A model generated the notes under the pieces. That model made no database searches. It had not been told where the DNA came from and saw only the letters and a list, made by a program, of their open reading frames with translations. Positions 52,190-61,364 of a stretch of DNA of 64,000 nt are shown one piece after another (position 1 is the stretch's first letter; each line of letters opens with the position of its first letter). The DNA lies in assembly GCA_024232355.1 (NCBI GenBank), contig JAAEPW010000033.1, forward strand, positions 1-64,000. Reading direction: 5' to 3'. The DNA is from Chloroflexota bacterium (GTDB taxonomy: Bacteria; Chloroflexota; Anaerolineae; B4-G1). A program made the position numbers and the translations under genes.

Positions 52190-52302
52190 TCTCGGAACAG
52201 AAATCAGGTTTTCCAGCAAGTGGAGCGACAAAAACCTGCCTTTTTTATCTTCCCAGAGCTATATTCTATCTTTTGCACAGTCTAGAGATTGCTACTCTAA
52301 CA

Positions 52303-53370
52303 TCACAGTTCAACAGTACATCCCAACCCCGGCACGTCAGTGGCAATGAGACACCCGTCCTCCAACCGAAAGCCCGGCACGGTGGGGTCGCCCACCAGAT
52401 CGAAATAGCCGTCGAGGTCGCCGTAGTGGACGTTGGGGCTGCTGAGGGCAAAGCTCAATCCGGCGGCGGTGAGCAGCGCGGGCTCGTTGACGCAACTGAC
52501 CATCGTCGCCATCTGGGCCGCGCGGGCGATGGTGTCCACGTGGCGGGCGCAGCGCAAGCCCCCGCACGTCGCCAGCTTGACGCTCAATCCGTCGGCGGAG
52601 CGGCTGGCGGCGATTTCCAGTGCCGAGGCGGGTCCCCTCACGCTCTCGTCGGCCAGGATGGGCACCGAGCTATATTTTGTGACTTTGCGCAATCCGTCCA
52701 GGTCGGCGGCGGGGGTGGGCTGTTCCAGCATTTCCAGTTTCCCTTCCAGCGCGCGGGACACGTCTAGCGCTTGCTGGACGGTATAGCCCTGGTCGGCGTC
52801 CAGACGCAGGGCAAAGTTGGGCAGAGCCTTGTGAACTGCGTGCACTCGGCGCACGTCCTCGTCGGCATCGAGGCCACCCTTGATCTTGAGGATGCGAAAC
52901 CCTTGCCGGGCACGGTCGCGGGCCAACTCGACCGTCTCTTTGACCGGCGCGATGCCGATGGTGATCGACGTCTGGATGCGGCTTTTATAGCCGCCCAACA
53001 GCCGGTAAAGGGGCAACCCGGTGGCCAGGCCTAAAAGGTCGTGAAAGGCGAGGTCGAACGCGCACAGGGCCGATGGGACATTCTCGGTCAGTGGGGCCAG
53101 CGCTTCTAGGGCGTGCTCGGTATTGAGCGGGTTCAGATCGCGGGCAAGATCGGCGCACGCCTGGCAGGCCTGGACGACGTCTGCCAGCGTTTCCCCGGTG
53201 AGACTGGGGTCGAAGGCCGCGCAGCCCCAAGCGGTTTGCCCCTGGCGCGTCTCAACGCGCACGAACACGACGTTTACGCGGTCAATTTCTTGCTCGGGCT
53301 GGTAAGCCGTCCGGTACGGCAGGCGCAAGCTCAATTCGACTGGGATCACTTGAACGTTTGAGATTTGCAC
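52303..53370 (-). CDS. Enolase-superfamily epimerase (L-Ala-D/L-Glu epimerase or muconate-cycloisomerase type)
   Basis: 355 residues from a GTG at 53370 with GGAGGTG upstream. It shows an N-terminal capping domain and then the barrel catalytic set: the KxK of FRILKIKGGLD, metal ligands in LRLDADQGY, MLEQPTP and ILADESV, and the second base Lys in LSVKLATCGG. Such enzymes abstract a proton alpha to a carboxylate. The dipeptide epimerases of this group act in murein peptide recycling, which would fit the nagA-nagZ genes elsewhere in the window, but specificity is not proven by sequence alone. Confidence 0.85.
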   Translation of the reverse strand: MQISNVQVIPVELSLRLPYRTAYQPEQEIDRVNVVFVRVETRQGQTAWGCAAFDPSLTGETLADVVQACQACADLARDLNPLNTEHALEALAPLTENVPSALCAFDLAFHDLLGLATGLPLYRLLGGYKSRIQTSITIGIAPVKETVELARDRARQGFRILKIKGGLDADEDVRRVHAVHKALPNFALRLDADQGYTVQQALDVSRALEGKLEMLEQPTPAADLDGLRKVTKYSSVPILADESVRGPASALEIAASRSADGLSVKLATCGGLRCARHVDTIARAAQMATMVSCVNEPALLTAAGLSFALSSPNVHYGDLDGYFDLVGDPTVPGFRLEDGCLIATDVPGLGCTVEL

Positions 53371-53493
53371 AGTACACCTCCGTTGATGTATGATGTTGAG
53401 GCGGATATGCCTGCTGGTTAAGGAGAGACGTATAGATTGTTTGGGTGAGGTTCAAAGAGATTATACCTTTGCTCGCTTGTCTGGTCAACCGTG

Positions 53494-53522
53494 TTGCTTT
53501 TCTTTCTGTTTTCTGGTATTGT
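53494..53522 (+). promoter_or_regulatory. Probable promoter of the secreted-protein operon
   Basis: TTGCTT (53494-53499) and TATTGT (53517-53522), spacing 17 nt, about 52 nt ahead of the first start codon. Confidence 0.5.
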
Positions 53523-53574
53523 ATGGGGTAAGGTTGAATTTCGTTTTTGGACACTAGAAAAAAAAGGAGAACAA

Positions 53575-55338
53575 ATGAATACGAAAAGACTTTTCAGACA
53601 GATGCTCATCTTGGGCCTACTGGCAGCATTGAGCGGGATAGCGATCGCTTCCGTCTCTGCCGCCTATCCGGAGCCAGACGAGCAAGCACCGGCACGAAAT
53701 AACACAGTCGGACAAGCGGTCATTGTTGATCATAACTCTGTAAACATCCACGCCGTCCCGCAGCATTGGATCGAAGAGGCTAAACGCACCCTGCACATTG
53801 CATATGGACACACTTCTCACGGCAGCCAACTGACCTCTGGTATGTCTGGGTTGGTGGACTTTGCGAATGACGGTGGGTTGGGACTTGCTTTGCCTACCGA
53901 TATCTTTGATTGGAACAACGGCGGGACAGGTGGTGCGCTTGACCTTCACGACTATGCCATGGGCGGGGATGTGGGTTATTATCCGACATGGGTCACTAAC
54001 ACGATAAACTACTTGGGAACTCCTGATCCGGTCACTGGACGGGGCATTGATCAACCAGACGTAAATGTGATTATCTGGTCATGGTGTGGGCAGGCTTCTG
54101 GCCGCGATGAACAATCTATGCTGGATACATATTTGCTGCCCATGACGCAGTTAGAATCGGAATATCCGGGTGTCACGTTTGTGTACATGACGGGCCACGC
54201 CGACGGAGGCGGTGAGGAAGGGGATTTGCACATAAACAACCAACAGATTCGGGAATACTGCATCGAGAATAACAAAGTCATGTTCGATTTCTATGACATT
54301 GAGCTATATGACCCGGATGGCATCTATTACGGCGACAAGTATGTGCTCGACACTTGTCAATATGATGGCAATGGCAACGGTAATCCCTGGGACGATACGA
54401 CCAATTGGGCAATCGATTGGCAAAACTCGCATACTGAGGATGTAGATTGGTACAGCGTCGGCTGTGCACACAGCCAGGCACTGAACTGCAATCAGAAAGC
54501 GTACGCATCCTGGTGGCTGTGGGCTCGCATCGCCGGTTGGGAGGGGGCCGGATCGCAAAAGACCGCCTCGACGGAAACAACCTTTCACGGCCAGCCCATT
54601 ACCTATACCGTCGTCATTAAGGATACCGGTGTACCCCTCACCGCCACCGTCTACCTGACCGATGACCTGCCCACGGGCCTTTCTTATCTCTCTGGCAGCC
54701 TCACCTCCACGTCGGGTACCGTTGATGAGAGCGGGGCTCCTTCCTTGCACTGGTCCGGCACATTGACGCCTACCCCGGCTGTCACCGTCACCTACGCCGT
54801 CACGGTGAACGTTATCACGCCCCAGATCATTACCAACAGCGCCGTCATCGCCGCGCCGGGCTACTCGTCCATCACTCGCACGGCCGCTGTGACGGTGGTA
54901 CGGCCTGCAGACTATCCCGATCTCTCGCCTTCCTACAAGGCCGTTTCCCCCGAACTTGCCGGACACGGCGAGCGCGTGACCTATACCATTGGCATTCGCA
55001 GCGACACCGATCCGTTGTCCCTGACGGTTTTGCTCGATGATGTTGTTCCGCCCGGTGTGGTCTATGTACCCGGTACCATGACGGCCACGAGGGGGATCGC
55101 CGACGATACCTACGCACCCGCACTGACCTGGTCCGGACCCCTGACCCCCACGCCCGCTATCACCATCACCTATGCTGCCGTGGTGACATACGTCGTTCCT
55201 GGCAGTACTGCCATTCTCCCTGGAACCATCGTCAACACGGCCACCATCACTGCTCCTGGCTATGAAACTATTGATCGCACGGCCACGGTGCGGACCAATT
55301 ATCAGAGTATCTATCTGCCGCTAGTACTACGCGATTGA
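53575..55338 (+). CDS. Secreted protein: SGNH-like candidate domain plus two DUF11-like repeats
   Basis: 587 residues from the ATG at 53575 (AAGGAGA upstream). A signal peptide (MLILGLLAALSGIAIASVSA) leads to a catalytic-looking domain with IAYGHTSHGSQLTSGM, VIIWSWCGQASGRDEQS and VTFVYMTGHADGGGEEG. The GHTSHGS Ser and the MTGH His could be hydrolase residues of an SGNH-type fold, but this is inference. Two DUF11-like beta domains follow (about 360-455 and 470-570; ITYTVVIKDTG, VTYTIGIRSDT). The C-terminus is SIYLPLVLRD. It is the first gene of a three-gene secreted operon. Confidence 0.72.
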   Translation: MNTKRLFRQMLILGLLAALSGIAIASVSAAYPEPDEQAPARNNTVGQAVIVDHNSVNIHAVPQHWIEEAKRTLHIAYGHTSHGSQLTSGMSGLVDFANDGGLGLALPTDIFDWNNGGTGGALDLHDYAMGGDVGYYPTWVTNTINYLGTPDPVTGRGIDQPDVNVIIWSWCGQASGRDEQSMLDTYLLPMTQLESEYPGVTFVYMTGHADGGGEEGDLHINNQQIREYCIENNKVMFDFYDIELYDPDGIYYGDKYVLDTCQYDGNGNGNPWDDTTNWAIDWQNSHTEDVDWYSVGCAHSQALNCNQKAYASWWLWARIAGWEGAGSQKTASTETTFHGQPITYTVVIKDTGVPLTATVYLTDDLPTGLSYLSGSLTSTSGTVDESGAPSLHWSGTLTPTPAVTVTYAVTVNVITPQIITNSAVIAAPGYSSITRTAAVTVVRPADYPDLSPSYKAVSPELAGHGERVTYTIGIRSDTDPLSLTVLLDDVVPPGVVYVPGTMTATRGIADDTYAPALTWSGPLTPTPAITITYAAVVTYVVPGSTAILPGTIVNTATITAPGYETIDRTATVRTNYQSIYLPLVLRD

Positions 55339-55362
55339 TTCTGGAAACAAAACTGTTCCCAT

Positions 55363-55395
55363 GCTCAACCCGTCCAATATAGAGACGGGTTGAGC
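55363..55395 (+). repeat. Intercistronic hairpin
   Basis: Perfect 12-bp stem GCTCAACCCGTC / GACGGGTTGAGC with a 9-nt loop, starting 25 nt after the first stop and ending 5 nt before the AAGGAGG of the next gene. No T-run follows, so it more likely affects mRNA stability or partial termination. Confidence 0.65.
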
Positions 55396-55413
55396 GTTAG
55401 AAGGAGGCGGGTG

Positions 55414-58400
55414 ATGAATAAAAAAGTACCTCTTTACGCTATTGGCTTGAGCTTGGCCCTGATCGTGACCCTCGTAGGCGTGGAAGCAAAAGCGGCTGTC
55501 GTTCCGTCGCTGCCCCTGCATCCAACAACCTCCACCGACGCTGCCGACGCCTGGTGGGACAAAGGCTGGCCCTATCGCGTTCCGGTGACTAGCAGTGGGG
55601 ATGGGATTGTAGAGGCCGAAATTGATTTTACAGCCGCCTTTAGCACCCTGGGCCTCGACCACGCGCTGCTCGATCTGCGCTCTATCCGCGTCGTGCCGTA
55701 CACGGGAAACACGCCTGGCACGCCGGTTCCCTACTTTGAGACCTATAGCACCATGTTGGAGGATGCCGACAACCCCCAGATCGGTTGGAGTGGGTCTGGC
55801 GTCTATTGGAGCGTCAACGATGGTGACGCCCAGGCTGACGCCACGCGCTTTTCTCAAGGCAGCGCTTCTCTCAAGGCGACGGTTGAGAACTGGGATGGCG
55901 GTTATGGCTATCCGGGAGTCGAATTGCGTATTGCCAGTGGTGATCCCAAAACCGAATGGAGCAATTACGAGACCTTTATCTATGACGTCTGGCCCGAGGT
56001 CAACGCCAGCGCCCTCGACCAGGCTCCCGACCTCTACTGGTTCAAACTGTACAATGCCTGTGGCGGCAGTCCTGTCACCCAGGGTGGCCCGCCCCTGGCC
56101 CTCGACCGGTGGAACTATACCAGCGTCTCTCTCAACCCGTTGGACGATTGTTGGCCCAACGACGGCCTGAACCTGTCCGACATCACTCGGATGGAATTCC
56201 ACACCCGCGATAATGAGACCGTGAACGGTAACGGCGGCCTGTGGGATACCGGCGATGTGTTGACTCTCTGGTTCGACAATATGCGTCTGGTAGACCAAGA
56301 CAACGGCACGCTTCGCTGGCAGACCGAGTCTGGCATCACCAAATACTATGTCTACTTTGACGTGCTGACCCACGAGGGTCACCCGCAGCCCACGCTGGAC
56401 GAGGGCCTGGGCGCGGCGACCCTCACCGGCAGCGCCGGCAGCCCGGAGGCGGGCGGTTACTACCACCAGATCGCGGGCGCCAGCACTGGCGGCCTGGACG
56501 TATGGGCCGCGCCCACGGTGGAAAAGATCGTCAAGACGATGGTCGCGCCCGTCGACAGCCGCCCGCTGCGCATCTCGGCGGCGCGGGGTGAGTTTGAGCC
56601 GTTCCAGATCGTGATTCAATCGTCCACGACACAGAGCTTGAACGTGAGCGTGAGTGATTTCAGCAAGGGTGGCGACGTGATCTCGGGCGTGACCATTCAT
56701 CGCGTGGATTACGTCAACGTCACCACCGCCGGTGACCACTTTGATCGCTTGGGCTGGTGGCCCGATCCCCTCTGGCCGCTGGACGACGGCGACACCGTCA
56801 GCTTTTCGGCAAGCGAAAACCAACCCCTCTGGTTCACCATCCGCGTGTCGTGGGATGCCTCGCCTGGCATCTACCAGGGCACCGTTACTGTGGGGGGGAG
56901 CAGCATCCCCGTGGAACTGGAGGTGTGGAATTTCAGCCTGCCCCGCGAGATTCATCTCGACTCGGAATGGGGGTTCGGCTGGAGCAGCATCGTCCAAAGC
57001 GTCTACCAGGGCACCGCCGGTGATTGGGATTGCTATTGGGAGATGGTCGAGGCGTTCAAGCAGGACTTTTACAACCACCGGCTGATTCCCAAGGGCGTCG
57101 CCTGGCCCGCCGGGTTGAACTATCCCGGCGGCGTCGATTACGACTGCGACGGCAACCTGGACCCCGACGCCTGGGGCGATTGGGATTTTGCCACCATCGG
57201 CGGCAAGTACATCCACGGTGAGGACGGCTTTAATGACGGCTATGGTTTCCCGACCTTTCTCTCCCACGGCCCGACCAGCAACTGGCCTCCCGACAGCTTA
57301 CCCTACTCTTTCTGTGATGTGTCGCGCAGCGGGACGCTTGGTTCGGCCGCTTATCAGGCCAAGTGGACCCAGTACCTATCCGCTGTGGACGATTATATCG
57401 TCTCGGATGGCTACGACGACGCGGCCTATTACCACATCGTCAACGAGCCCCAAACCTTTGAAGACTATACCATCGTCGGCCAGATTTCGGCCCTGACCGA
57501 GGCCGCTGCGCCCCACCTGCGCCAACTGCTCAGCGAGCAGGTCGAGCCGAGCATCTATAATTATCCCGGTGCCAAAATTGATATCTGGATGCCCACCATC
57601 ACCAATTATGAACCGGTCAAGAGCCACGACCGGCAACAGAACCACGGCGAAGAGGTTTGGTGGTACTATCTCTACGGCGATGACCCGCCGTTGCCCAACC
57701 CCATCTTGATGAGTCATCCCGGCATCGAGGCCCGCATCACCCCCTGGCTGGCCTGGGCCGAGCGGGTAGACGGACTATTGCACTATAGCGCCACCGATTG
57801 GAGCCCCAACCCATGGTCCACGCCCAACGTCACCGACAAAGACAATGGCGACGGTTTCTTTTTCTACCCGCCCCGTAAGGATGGCGGTAACCTGTCCGTC
57901 TGTGGTGAAAATGGACACCGGCTGGTTCCCTCGATCCGCTGGGAGAATCTGCGCGATGGGATGGAGGATTACGAGTATCTGTGGCTACTCGCCGGTGGCA
58001 ATCCTAGAGCGCCAGCCATTGACGTTACCAATGCTGCCGATGCCTACGTGGCCCAACTCGTCCAATCACGCACTAGCTTTAGCCACGTCCCCACCGATCT
58101 GGACGCGATCCGATCCGCCATCGCTTTGGCTCTGGCTGGCCCTGCGGCGAGCAAATCGGCCAGCCCGCGCGTCGTCGCCCCTGGCGGCACTCTGACCTAC
58201 ACCTTGGCCTACGAGCACAGTGGCGCCGATACCTCCCTGGTTGTTGCCGACACTGTGCCCACGCTCACTCCCGTCATCACGGCGACGGGACCAGGAACAG
58301 TGCAAGTAACGGGCCAGGAAATCACTTGGGACGTGCCTGTGACATCCGGGCAATCTGTCACACTGACTATCCAGGCCACGACCGTCATCACGCCTGGTCA

Positions 58401-58521
58401 GACCGTCATGCCTGGCACAGCCATTAACACCGCCGTCTTTTCCAGTACCCAAGTGCTGACCCACGAGGTCAAAATACTGATCTATGGTTATCAAACATTT
58501 TTGCCGGAGGTTATAAAATGA
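55414..58521 (+). CDS. Large secreted protein with DUF4091/GH123-like domain and DUF11-like tail
   Basis: 1035 residues from the ATG at 55414, with AAGGAGG 6 nt ahead. After a signal peptide, the segment WWDKGWPYRVPVTSSGDG begins a DUF2341-like beta domain (about 45-130), followed by a carbohydrate-binding-like region. From about 370, RISAARGEFEPFQIVIQSS and VELEVWNFSLP introduce a DUF4091-type domain with AAYYHIVNEPQTFEDY (candidate acidic catalytic residues), HPGIEARITPWLAW and RWENLRDGMEDYEYLWLL, as in GH123-like glycosidases. A DUF11-like repeat follows (about 910-1020), and the end is YQTFLPEVIK. It probably acts on extracellular polysaccharide. Confidence 0.75.
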   Translation: MNKKVPLYAIGLSLALIVTLVGVEAKAAVVPSLPLHPTTSTDAADAWWDKGWPYRVPVTSSGDGIVEAEIDFTAAFSTLGLDHALLDLRSIRVVPYTGNTPGTPVPYFETYSTMLEDADNPQIGWSGSGVYWSVNDGDAQADATRFSQGSASLKATVENWDGGYGYPGVELRIASGDPKTEWSNYETFIYDVWPEVNASALDQAPDLYWFKLYNACGGSPVTQGGPPLALDRWNYTSVSLNPLDDCWPNDGLNLSDITRMEFHTRDNETVNGNGGLWDTGDVLTLWFDNMRLVDQDNGTLRWQTESGITKYYVYFDVLTHEGHPQPTLDEGLGAATLTGSAGSPEAGGYYHQIAGASTGGLDVWAAPTVEKIVKTMVAPVDSRPLRISAARGEFEPFQIVIQSSTTQSLNVSVSDFSKGGDVISGVTIHRVDYVNVTTAGDHFDRLGWWPDPLWPLDDGDTVSFSASENQPLWFTIRVSWDASPGIYQGTVTVGGSSIPVELEVWNFSLPREIHLDSEWGFGWSSIVQSVYQGTAGDWDCYWEMVEAFKQDFYNHRLIPKGVAWPAGLNYPGGVDYDCDGNLDPDAWGDWDFATIGGKYIHGEDGFNDGYGFPTFLSHGPTSNWPPDSLPYSFCDVSRSGTLGSAAYQAKWTQYLSAVDDYIVSDGYDDAAYYHIVNEPQTFEDYTIVGQISALTEAAAPHLRQLLSEQVEPSIYNYPGAKIDIWMPTITNYEPVKSHDRQQNHGEEVWWYYLYGDDPPLPNPILMSHPGIEARITPWLAWAERVDGLLHYSATDWSPNPWSTPNVTDKDNGDGFFFYPPRKDGGNLSVCGENGHRLVPSIRWENLRDGMEDYEYLWLLAGGNPRAPAIDVTNAADAYVAQLVQSRTSFSHVPTDLDAIRSAIALALAGPAASKSASPRVVAPGGTLTYTLAYEHSGADTSLVVADTVPTLTPVITATGPGTVQVTGQEITWDVPVTSGQSVTLTIQATTVITPGQTVMPGTAINTAVFSSTQVLTHEVKILIYGYQTFLPEVIK

Positions 58522-60326
58522 AACGATTGTTCATCTGCACGCTGGCACTATTAACCATTGGTCATTGGGTGTTGCCAGTCAACGCCCAAGATCCCACGCC
58601 ACCTCGTCGCGTGAACGTTCCTCACTCGCCCACCGACGTGACTTGGGCTGAGACCGCCATCTTTTGGTTCGGCGAGAACAAACAGGGCGTGCCCAGTGAA
58701 AACTATACCGATGTGCGCGTCACCTATACCGACGAGGCGCTCCACGTCCGCGCCACTATCGTGGACTATTATCTCTGGTACCAAGACAACCCACCCTCTT
58801 CTGCTGATCTGAGGGTTTATGACGCGGTCGCCATCTACCTGGACACAGGCTTTGACCGGGCGACGTCGCCCCAAACCGACGACTATATGTTCCTGGTCGG
58901 CGCTCATCACTGGCCCAATGATAACGCGACCCAATATCACCGTCAGGCGCGCGGTACCGGCGCTGGCTGGGATACCACGTGGACCAATGATGACTGGACC
59001 GACCATGAAGCGTTGCAATGGTGGTGCAACCCCGGCCCCAACAGCAACGAATGTGGCATTGACTTTGGCTGGACAACCATTTTCACCATTCCGTGGGGGA
59101 CAGTGGGAGTTGCAGGGCCGCCGCTTGAAGAGACACTGTGGGGTTTGGGTGTGCAGCTCTACGACCGGGACGATACGCCATCTGAACCTGATGAAGGATA
59201 TGTTGCGCCAGAGTACTGGCCGGAGACCTTTGATGAAAACAGCCCGACAACCTGGGGCGAACTCCACTTTGGCTATGCTGATTACCAGCCCCCCAGCGCC
59301 GTTTTAGAAGGCACGACGATGATTCGTGCCGCCACGCCGGTAGACAACACGGTCGAAGATAGTTGGATGGGCGGTGGGGGTAATTGCAGTAGCGGTCATG
59401 AGGGAGGCACCGAGATCAACCACGGCGACAGCACCGGTCTATTCGTCGGCACCGAAACCGCCCCCACTCACTTTCCTTGCTATAACAAATCCTACCTACG
59501 TTTTTCGCTCGACGCTATCCCGTCGGACAAGGTGATCATCTCGGCCAGCTTGACCTTGCATGTGTGGGGACACGCTGGTGAAACATCTGATCTTGCCTAC
59601 CCTTCGTGGGTTCACTTGTTCACCATCAGCGATCCGTGGGAAGAAATGACCATCCACTGGAACAATGCGCCTCTGGCCCAGGAGAATGTATCGGCTACTT
59701 GGGTCGATCCGTACAGTCGCCCCGGCGATATCCAATGGCCCGGCGATCCTTACACCTGGGATGCGACCCAAGCTGTGGCCGAGGCCTATGCCGCAGGGCA
59801 GCCGGTCAGCCTTGCAATCTATGGCTCTGATTCTGACCAGCACAGCAGCAAGTACATGACATCATCGGAGACGGGTTTGGGCAACCCACCCACAACCTGG
59901 AATTGGAACGAAGAGGGGCGTCCCACCCTGCGAGTACATTGGGGCTTCTCTGCGGGCACGTTGGACAAGACCGTCTCTACCGTCGTCACAAGCCCCGAGC
60001 AAGCCATCACTTATACCCTGACCCTTGTGGGAAGCGACCAACCCCTCACCTTGAGCGATGACTTGCCCGCTGGCGTCAGTTCCCCTCTCCGTCTCAGTCC
60101 TGATCTGACCTACACTCCCCACCGCATCACCTGGAACGGCACCCCCGGACTGGGGGCGCAGGTCACACTGACCTACGTCGTCACTGTCACAGCCCCGTCT
60201 CGATCTGCTCTTTGGAATCAGGCATTCCTCACACAGACCGGTAGTCTGATGACCACATCTCCGGCTGCCGCTCTGGTGCTGGTGGATCCACTGTACGTCT
60301 ACTTGCCGCTCATTCTTCGAGAATGA
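58518..60326 (+). CDS. Secreted protein with CBM9-like, DNRLRE-like and DUF11-like domains
   Basis: 602 residues. The ATG overlaps the previous stop (ATGA), so the two are coupled. A signal peptide (LFICTLALLTIGHWVLPVNAQ) precedes a CBM9-like domain (about 30-250; DVRVTYTDEALHVRATIVD, VAIYLDTGFDRATSP). A DNRLRE-like domain follows (about 265-450; SYLRFSLDAIPSDKVIISAS, WDATQAVAEAYAAG), then a DUF11-like domain (about 455-570). The C-terminus is VYLPLILRE. It may bind the polysaccharide attacked by the preceding protein. Its last codons form the terminator stem. Confidence 0.75.
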   Translation: MKRLFICTLALLTIGHWVLPVNAQDPTPPRRVNVPHSPTDVTWAETAIFWFGENKQGVPSENYTDVRVTYTDEALHVRATIVDYYLWYQDNPPSSADLRVYDAVAIYLDTGFDRATSPQTDDYMFLVGAHHWPNDNATQYHRQARGTGAGWDTTWTNDDWTDHEALQWWCNPGPNSNECGIDFGWTTIFTIPWGTVGVAGPPLEETLWGLGVQLYDRDDTPSEPDEGYVAPEYWPETFDENSPTTWGELHFGYADYQPPSAVLEGTTMIRAATPVDNTVEDSWMGGGGNCSSGHEGGTEINHGDSTGLFVGTETAPTHFPCYNKSYLRFSLDAIPSDKVIISASLTLHVWGHAGETSDLAYPSWVHLFTISDPWEEMTIHWNNAPLAQENVSATWVDPYSRPGDIQWPGDPYTWDATQAVAEAYAAGQPVSLAIYGSDSDQHSSKYMTSSETGLGNPPTTWNWNEEGRPTLRVHWGFSAGTLDKTVSTVVTSPEQAITYTLTLVGSDQPLTLSDDLPAGVSSPLRLSPDLTYTPHRITWNGTPGLGAQVTLTYVVTVTAPSRSALWNQAFLTQTGSLMTTSPAAALVLVDPLYVYLPLILRE

Positions 60327-60343
60327 GCGGTTTTGTTCGTTTT
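60306..60343 (+). terminator. Terminator overlapping the 3' end of a coding region
   Basis: Perfect 11-bp stem CCGCTCATTCT / AGAATGAGCGG with a 3-nt loop (60306-60330), followed by TTTTGTTCGTTTT. The left arm encodes PLIL of the terminal motif, and the stop codon lies in the right arm. Confidence 0.88.
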
Positions 60344-60418
60344 GGCAACATTGGCAGTCTGTAGTATCCTTATCACATGGGTATGTTTCAATCAAGTTGG
60401 AACAAGATTCATGGTGCA

Positions 60419-60449
60419 CGCTTTAACGCGCCTTTACGGCGCTAAAGCG
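60419..60449. repeat. Bulged GC-rich hairpin of REP type
   Basis: CGCTTTAACGCGCC and GGCGCTAAAGCG pair around a 5-nt loop with a 2-nt bulge, upstream of the LolD-like gene. No T-run. It looks like a short dispersed palindrome. Confidence 0.5.
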
Positions 60450-60493
60450 CCTACTACGAACCAAATCACAATTCGCTAATGGAGGTGAATCAA

Positions 60494-61237
60494 ATGACGG
60501 AAGCATTGCAGACCAGTGGTCTTTCCAAGCAATATCAGATGGGCGAGGTGACGGTCGACGCGCTGCGGGGCGTTGATTTTGGTGTCCAGCAGGGAGAGTT
60601 TGTGGCCGTGATGGGGCCTTCGGGTTCCGGCAAGTCCACGCTGCTCCACCTGATGGGCGGGCTAGACACTCCCAGCGATGGCGACATTGTACTCGGCGGC
60701 AAACGTCTGGCCCACCTTAGCGACGACGAGATCACCATCGTCCGCCGTCGCCAGGTGGGTTTTATCTTTCAGTTCTTTAACCTGCTGCCCACCTTGAGCG
60801 CTGCCGAGAACGTCGCCCTGCCCCTGCTCATTGACGGCAAACGCATTGAGGATTACGAGACGCGCGTGGACGACCTGCTGGAAATGGTGGGTTTGGCCGA
60901 CCGCAAACATCACCGGCCCGATCAGTTGTCTGGCGGGCAGCAGCAGCGAGTGGCCATCGCCCGCGCCTTTGTCACCGAGCCCAAGATCGTGCTGGCCGAT
61001 GAGCCAACCGGCAACCTCGATTCCAAATCCGGCGCCACCGTGCTCGAAATGCTGCGCCAGACGTGCAAGGATTTGAACGCGACGGTGGTGATGGTGACCC
61101 ACGACCCGCGCGCCGCGTCGTACGCCGACCGCGTGGTCTTTTTACAGGATGGACGCTTTGTGCGCGAGTTGCTCCCCAGCGACGATGGCCTCAGCACGCA
61201 AGAGATTATGGACGTGATGGCCGAGTTGGAATTGTGA
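60494..61237 (+). CDS. ABC transporter ATP-binding protein, LolD/MacB type
   Basis: 247 residues from the ATG at 60494, with TGGAGGTGA ahead. Walker A GPSGSGKST, Q-loop FIFQFFNLLPTLSAAENVALP (the family hallmark), signature LSGGQQQRVAIARAF, Walker B VLADEPTGNLD and switch VMVTHDPRAAS are present. LolD/MacB ATPases drive FtsX-like permeases in lipoprotein release or export by mechanotransmission. No FtsX/MacB permease is next to it; a substrate-binding lipoprotein gene follows instead. Confidence 0.92.
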   Translation: MTEALQTSGLSKQYQMGEVTVDALRGVDFGVQQGEFVAVMGPSGSGKSTLLHLMGGLDTPSDGDIVLGGKRLAHLSDDEITIVRRRQVGFIFQFFNLLPTLSAAENVALPLLIDGKRIEDYETRVDDLLEMVGLADRKHHRPDQLSGGQQQRVAIARAFVTEPKIVLADEPTGNLDSKSGATVLEMLRQTCKDLNATVVMVTHDPRAASYADRVVFLQDGRFVRELLPSDDGLSTQEIMDVMAELEL

Positions 61238-61364
61238 TGCGTGTTCCGTGCTTGCAATCGAGTTGATTTTTGCGTCCTGAGGCAGTCAGTTCGGGCTTGT
61301 TCGCGCCTGCAAGTGATGGCTCATAGTGCAGGCGTAGCAGACGTGTGGATGGAGGTAGCTAACA

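Noticed and set aside
55327..57267. 646-codon open frame on the minus strand
   Set aside because: It is antisense to the DUF4091-like gene, lacks any domain, and its composition is what a GC-rich shadow frame gives.
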